Below are positions 60,808 through 64,000 of a DNA stretch of 64,000 bases, piece after piece. The DNA is taken from NCBI GenBank assembly GCA_023101885.1, contig JALPQD010000517.1, positions 942,919 to 1,006,918 on the forward strand, written 5' to 3'. The notes beneath the pieces were generated by a model. It was not told the DNA's origin, did no database searches, and saw only the letters and a program-made list of their open reading frames with translations. How positions within the stretch are numbered: position 1 is the first letter of the stretch; every line of letters begins with the position of its first letter. This DNA comes from Typhlomys cinereus (lineage: Eukaryota; Chordata; Mammalia; Rodentia; Platacanthomyidae). The position numbers were made by a program, and so were the translations under genes.

Positions 60808-62847
60808 CGTTGCAGTTCACCTGCATGGTTGCTGACAAATCACCATCAAAAGGCTTCAGGGAAGAAGGGGTTTATTGTCTCTTACAACAGTCCAGTTACA
60901 ATTCTCAGTCCAGCTTGATGGGAGAGCATGCACCAATACCAGGGCAGAAGGAACTGGCCACACCATCTCTACATAATTGCTGAGAGAGAGATGATCCTTT
61001 CTTGCCAGACCAGCATGTCTGGCCAAGTATACACAAGGATGCCAACTCTCTCTACCAGCTCTCTGTGTTTTATTCCAGGGCCTAATCCCACCCATTTGTG
61101 CCTTCACCATCAGCCAATCTTCTGCAGGTTTGCTCTGGCCTTAACCCAACCACTAATTCTCCACAAATGTGCCCAGAGTTGAAAACTCTCAACTATGAAG
61201 TTGACACTTGTGCCTAACTATATAACACTCCATCCTTGCCAACTTGACACAAATACATAACAGTTTTAAACTGTAACCTTCAATCCTTATCCCCACAGAT
61301 GTTAAAAGTCATCTTAAAAATATAAATACATTTCATAGGCAAATTTAAAATGTTCTCTCATTAAAACTTCAGTTCCAACATTTTAAAAGTTCTTAACCTT
61401 AAAAGTGTATTAAATCAGAATAAGTTAAATACCTTAGAACAAATAAAACATTAAAACAGAAGGATCTTGAACAATAAGAAAACAGAAATATTTTAGAAAT
61501 ATCAAAGTCCAGCAAATCAACTACCACATCCTTTACTTCAGTGTACATTTTCTGTTGCTCATCACATAGTCACAGTGGCTCAAAGATTCTAGGCATTTCC
61601 AGTCCCTGTTTGCAGGTCAAAGTCGTAGAAGCAGAGTTCCTCTGAACCACACTGAATCTCTACTCGAAATCGTCCTTACATACATCCCACAGTTCTGGCA
61701 TCTCAAACAACACCCTGGGTTCACCTCTACAGCTATAAGTTTCACCTTTCCTTATAGGAACCTTATGCTTGCCACTTGGTGCCAAGCTTTTGCTGCCTTC
61801 CATGAACCCCATAATCGTACACCCAAAACAGTACCACTTGAGATGTTGCCACATTCTGAAGCGAAGTTGAAACGTAGCTTGGTTCACTCAAGTCACAGCT
61901 GTACCAAGCTTTGTGTGCTGACACTGGAAAATCCTCTTCCTAAGCAGCAAAACTTTCAAAGGGAAAGAAATGGTTTTAGGTTGGGTTTTTGGTCCCTGAA
62001 GGAATCTGGGTTTTCAAACCACGAAATCACCATACCGTGGTTTTCACGTCTTCCATCATCCCAGTGCAAGTCACTAAGTTTTCCTTCACTAATGTTCATT
62101 TATCCAACAGCAGTAGATGTTCTGCTGCCTGCCTTTTCCACATCCAGAGCTTCACAGCCACCAACACAGCTCTCCTCTGTCAAGCAAAAAACTCAACTTC
62201 ATCAAAGTCCTTGTTCCCTTCCTTACAAACTGCCCCAAACAATTCACAACTCTTATCAACATTTTTGTTATCCACATGGTCCATTAAACTCTGCAGAATG
62301 ATATTTGTAATCCACAAAGTCAAAATCTTCAAATATTTCAAACTTTGTCCAGCAAAACCGTTCAAAAACCACAAAATCCACGTAGTCAGATTTATCACCA
62401 ACATCTCACTCCCAGTACCAAATTCTGTTGCAGTTCCCCTGCATGGTTACTGATAAAGCACCATCAAACAGCTTAAGGGAACAAGGGGTTTATTGTCTCT
62501 TATGAGAGTCCAGTTACAAGTCTCAGTCTAGTTTGATGGGAGAGCATGCACCAACACTTGGGCAGAGAGAACTGGCTACACCATCTGTACATAACACCTG
62601 AGAGAGGGACAATCCTTTTTTGCCAGACCAGCATGTCTGACTAAGTATACACAAGGATGCCAACTCTCTCAAGCAGCTCTCTGTGTTTTATTCCAGGGCC
62701 TAATCCCACCCACCTGTGCCTTCCCCATCAGCCAGACAATCTTCTACAGATTTGCTCTGGGCTTAACCCAACCACCAATTCTTCACAAATGTGCCCAGAG
62801 CTCAAAACCCTCAATTGTCAAGTTGACACCCGTGCCTAGCTATGACA
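60808..62847 (-). mobile_element. Complete ERVL/MaLR-type LTR element, non-coding
   Basis: Two direct LTRs (5' LTR 62426-62847, 3' LTR 60808-61227 on the minus strand) flank about 1.2 kb. The LTRs begin TGTCATAG or TGTTATAT and end GCAACA or GCAACG. On the minus strand the 5' LTR is followed by a primer site reading TTTGGTACTGGGAGTG, typical of this class, and a purine-rich GGCAAGGATGGAG precedes the 3' LTR. The 5-bp target-site duplication aagat lies at 60803-60807 and 62848-62852. No retroviral gene was recognised inside. Confidence 0.88.
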
Positions 62848-62864
62848 AAGATGAAGTTTGGTAT

Positions 62865-62995
62865 GATGTGCAGTTGCATTACCTCAGTATTTGAGAGGTG
62901 GGGACAGGAGGATCAGAAGTTCAAGGCCATTTTAAGCTACACAGAGCTTGAATTAAAGGCCAGCCTGGGCTAAATGGAAATCTGTCTTAAGAAAG
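62865..62995 (+). mobile_element. B1-like SINE
   Basis: GGACAGGAGGATCAGAAGTT, CAAGGCCATTTTAAGCTACA and GGCCAGCCTGGGCTAAATGG, leading into the GGAA repeat. Confidence 0.65.
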
Positions 62996-63168
62996 AAAGA
63001 GGAAGGAGAGAAGGAAGAAAGGGAAGGAAAAGAGGAAGGAAAGNNNNNNNNNNNNNNNNNNNNNNNNNAAGAAGGAAAGAAGGAAGGAAAGAAGGAAGGA
63101 AGGAAAGGAAGGAAGGAAGGAAGGAAGGAAGGAAGGAAGGAAGGAAGGAAGGAAGAGAGGAAGAAAGT
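62990..63168. repeat. (GGAA)n tract containing an assembly gap
   Basis: A GGAA/GAAA repeat interrupted by 25 N at 63044-63068. The true repeat length is unknown. Confidence 0.95.
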
Positions 63169-63169
63169 T

Positions 63170-64000
63170 TTAGGAAAATTAAAAGCATGGTTATCTGCTG
63201 CAGCTCAATGTTATCTTTTTAATAATTCCTAAAGTAAACACTACAATATAATTAATCAATTACCTTTCAACTTCCAAATTTTCCTTTAAAATATATGGGA
63301 CACAAAGTTTTCACAACAGTTTTTCAGTCAGCACAATGTCATCCTAGAAACAGAAGATATTTGTTAAGCAATTATTTTTACCAAAAATATAAATAGATGT
63401 AGGGCATGGGATGGCTCTGTAAGTAAAGCACTTGCTATAGAAGCACAAGGACCTAGGTTCAGTACCAGAACCTACATATGAAACCTAGCATAGTAATGTA
63501 TACTGGAAATCCTTTTGCTGAGGAACAAAGAGAAACAGGTAGATCTTGGAACCCAAGGGTCAGTTTAGTTGAATCAATGAACTACAGGTTCAGTGACAGA
63601 TTCTGTCTCAAAAAATGAACATAGAGTTGACTGAGGAAAGATACCCAATGCCATGTTCTTTCTCCCACCCACATATATGTGAACCCATTGTATGCTAGCA
63701 AATACATACATCACACATACCCATAAAATAAAAAACACATAACTAGATACCTAAGTAGAAACTATAAATAGAAATACAAAAATGCATACTTACATACACT
63801 AAGTTTATTGTAAACATTCTCAGAAAATCTGAGCTCAGAACTTAATATTCCATAATTACTGAAGATATCCAAGAGATTTTATATAGTATATTTTCTTGAT
63901 ATTGGCTACATTTGATATTAAAGCAAAATTTTCAAACATCTATTCACTAATGTAGTAAAATAACAAAAATATGATCACAGGGGTGATTTTACCATTCATA
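63170..64000. other. AT-rich unique sequence with an ID-like head
   Basis: An ID-like head lies at about 63405-63470 (GGATGGCTCTGTAAGTAAAG, AGGTTCAGTACCAGAACC). No gene seen. Confidence 0.35.

Noticed and set aside
62974..63222. Regular GGAA repeat as a possible CRISPR-like array
   Set aside because: It has no spacers; it is a simple tetranucleotide repeat in mammalian DNA.

Overview
The window is mammalian nuclear DNA from a rodent. The evidence is the dense mix of retroposons: B1-like and ID-like SINEs, B4/RSINE1-type SINEs ending in CT-rich tails, L1 3' ends with a G-rich purine tract, and many (CA)n and (GGAA)n tracts. The youngest SINE is tRNA-headed with a long CA/TG tail and is not the mouse/rat B2, so a non-murid rodent is likely, possibly a jerboa-like dipodoid. 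That placement is inference.

The central feature is a tandem segmental duplication. Copy A runs from about 15,047 to 36,084. Copy B starts directly after it and runs to about 50,209. Each copy carries the same order of landmarks: an LTR-derived polyadenylated insert, several SINEs, a three-exon divergent homeobox gene, a solo LTR, an RPSA retrocopy and the 5' part of an L1. The homeobox gene matches the NANOG-neighbour class (NANOGNB-like). Copy A gives a complete 191-codon reading frame over three exons with consensus splice sites (25,114 to 27,924). Copy B (42,730 to 44,709) keeps its splice sites and homeodomain, but its N-terminal frame is broken by a stop and a 2-nt frameshift. Copy B has also lost several kilobases through internal deletions.

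1 to 15,000 is repeat-rich intergenic DNA. It contains an L1 3' end, a CpG-rich block holding a USP24 first-exon-like fragment on the minus strand, an LTR with a primer-binding site, young SINEs with clear target-site duplications, a 10-bp CpG minisatellite and a RAB2-like fossil. 15,047 to 36,084 is duplicon A. Besides the intact homeobox gene it has a nested insertion (a B4-like SINE holding an L1 3' end that holds an RPL13 retrocopy). 36,085 to 50,209 is duplicon B. 50,210 to 64,000 is poorer in SINEs and AT-rich, with simple repeats, a complete ERVL/MaLR-type element (60,808 to 62,847, minus strand) and a 25-N assembly gap at 63,044.

The only gene I judge able to encode an intact cellular protein is the homeobox gene of copy A. 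The RPL13, RPSA, USP24-like and RAB2-like sequences are pseudogenes or fragments. No genuine tRNA or rRNA gene and no CRISPR array was seen; the tRNA-like stretches are SINE heads.
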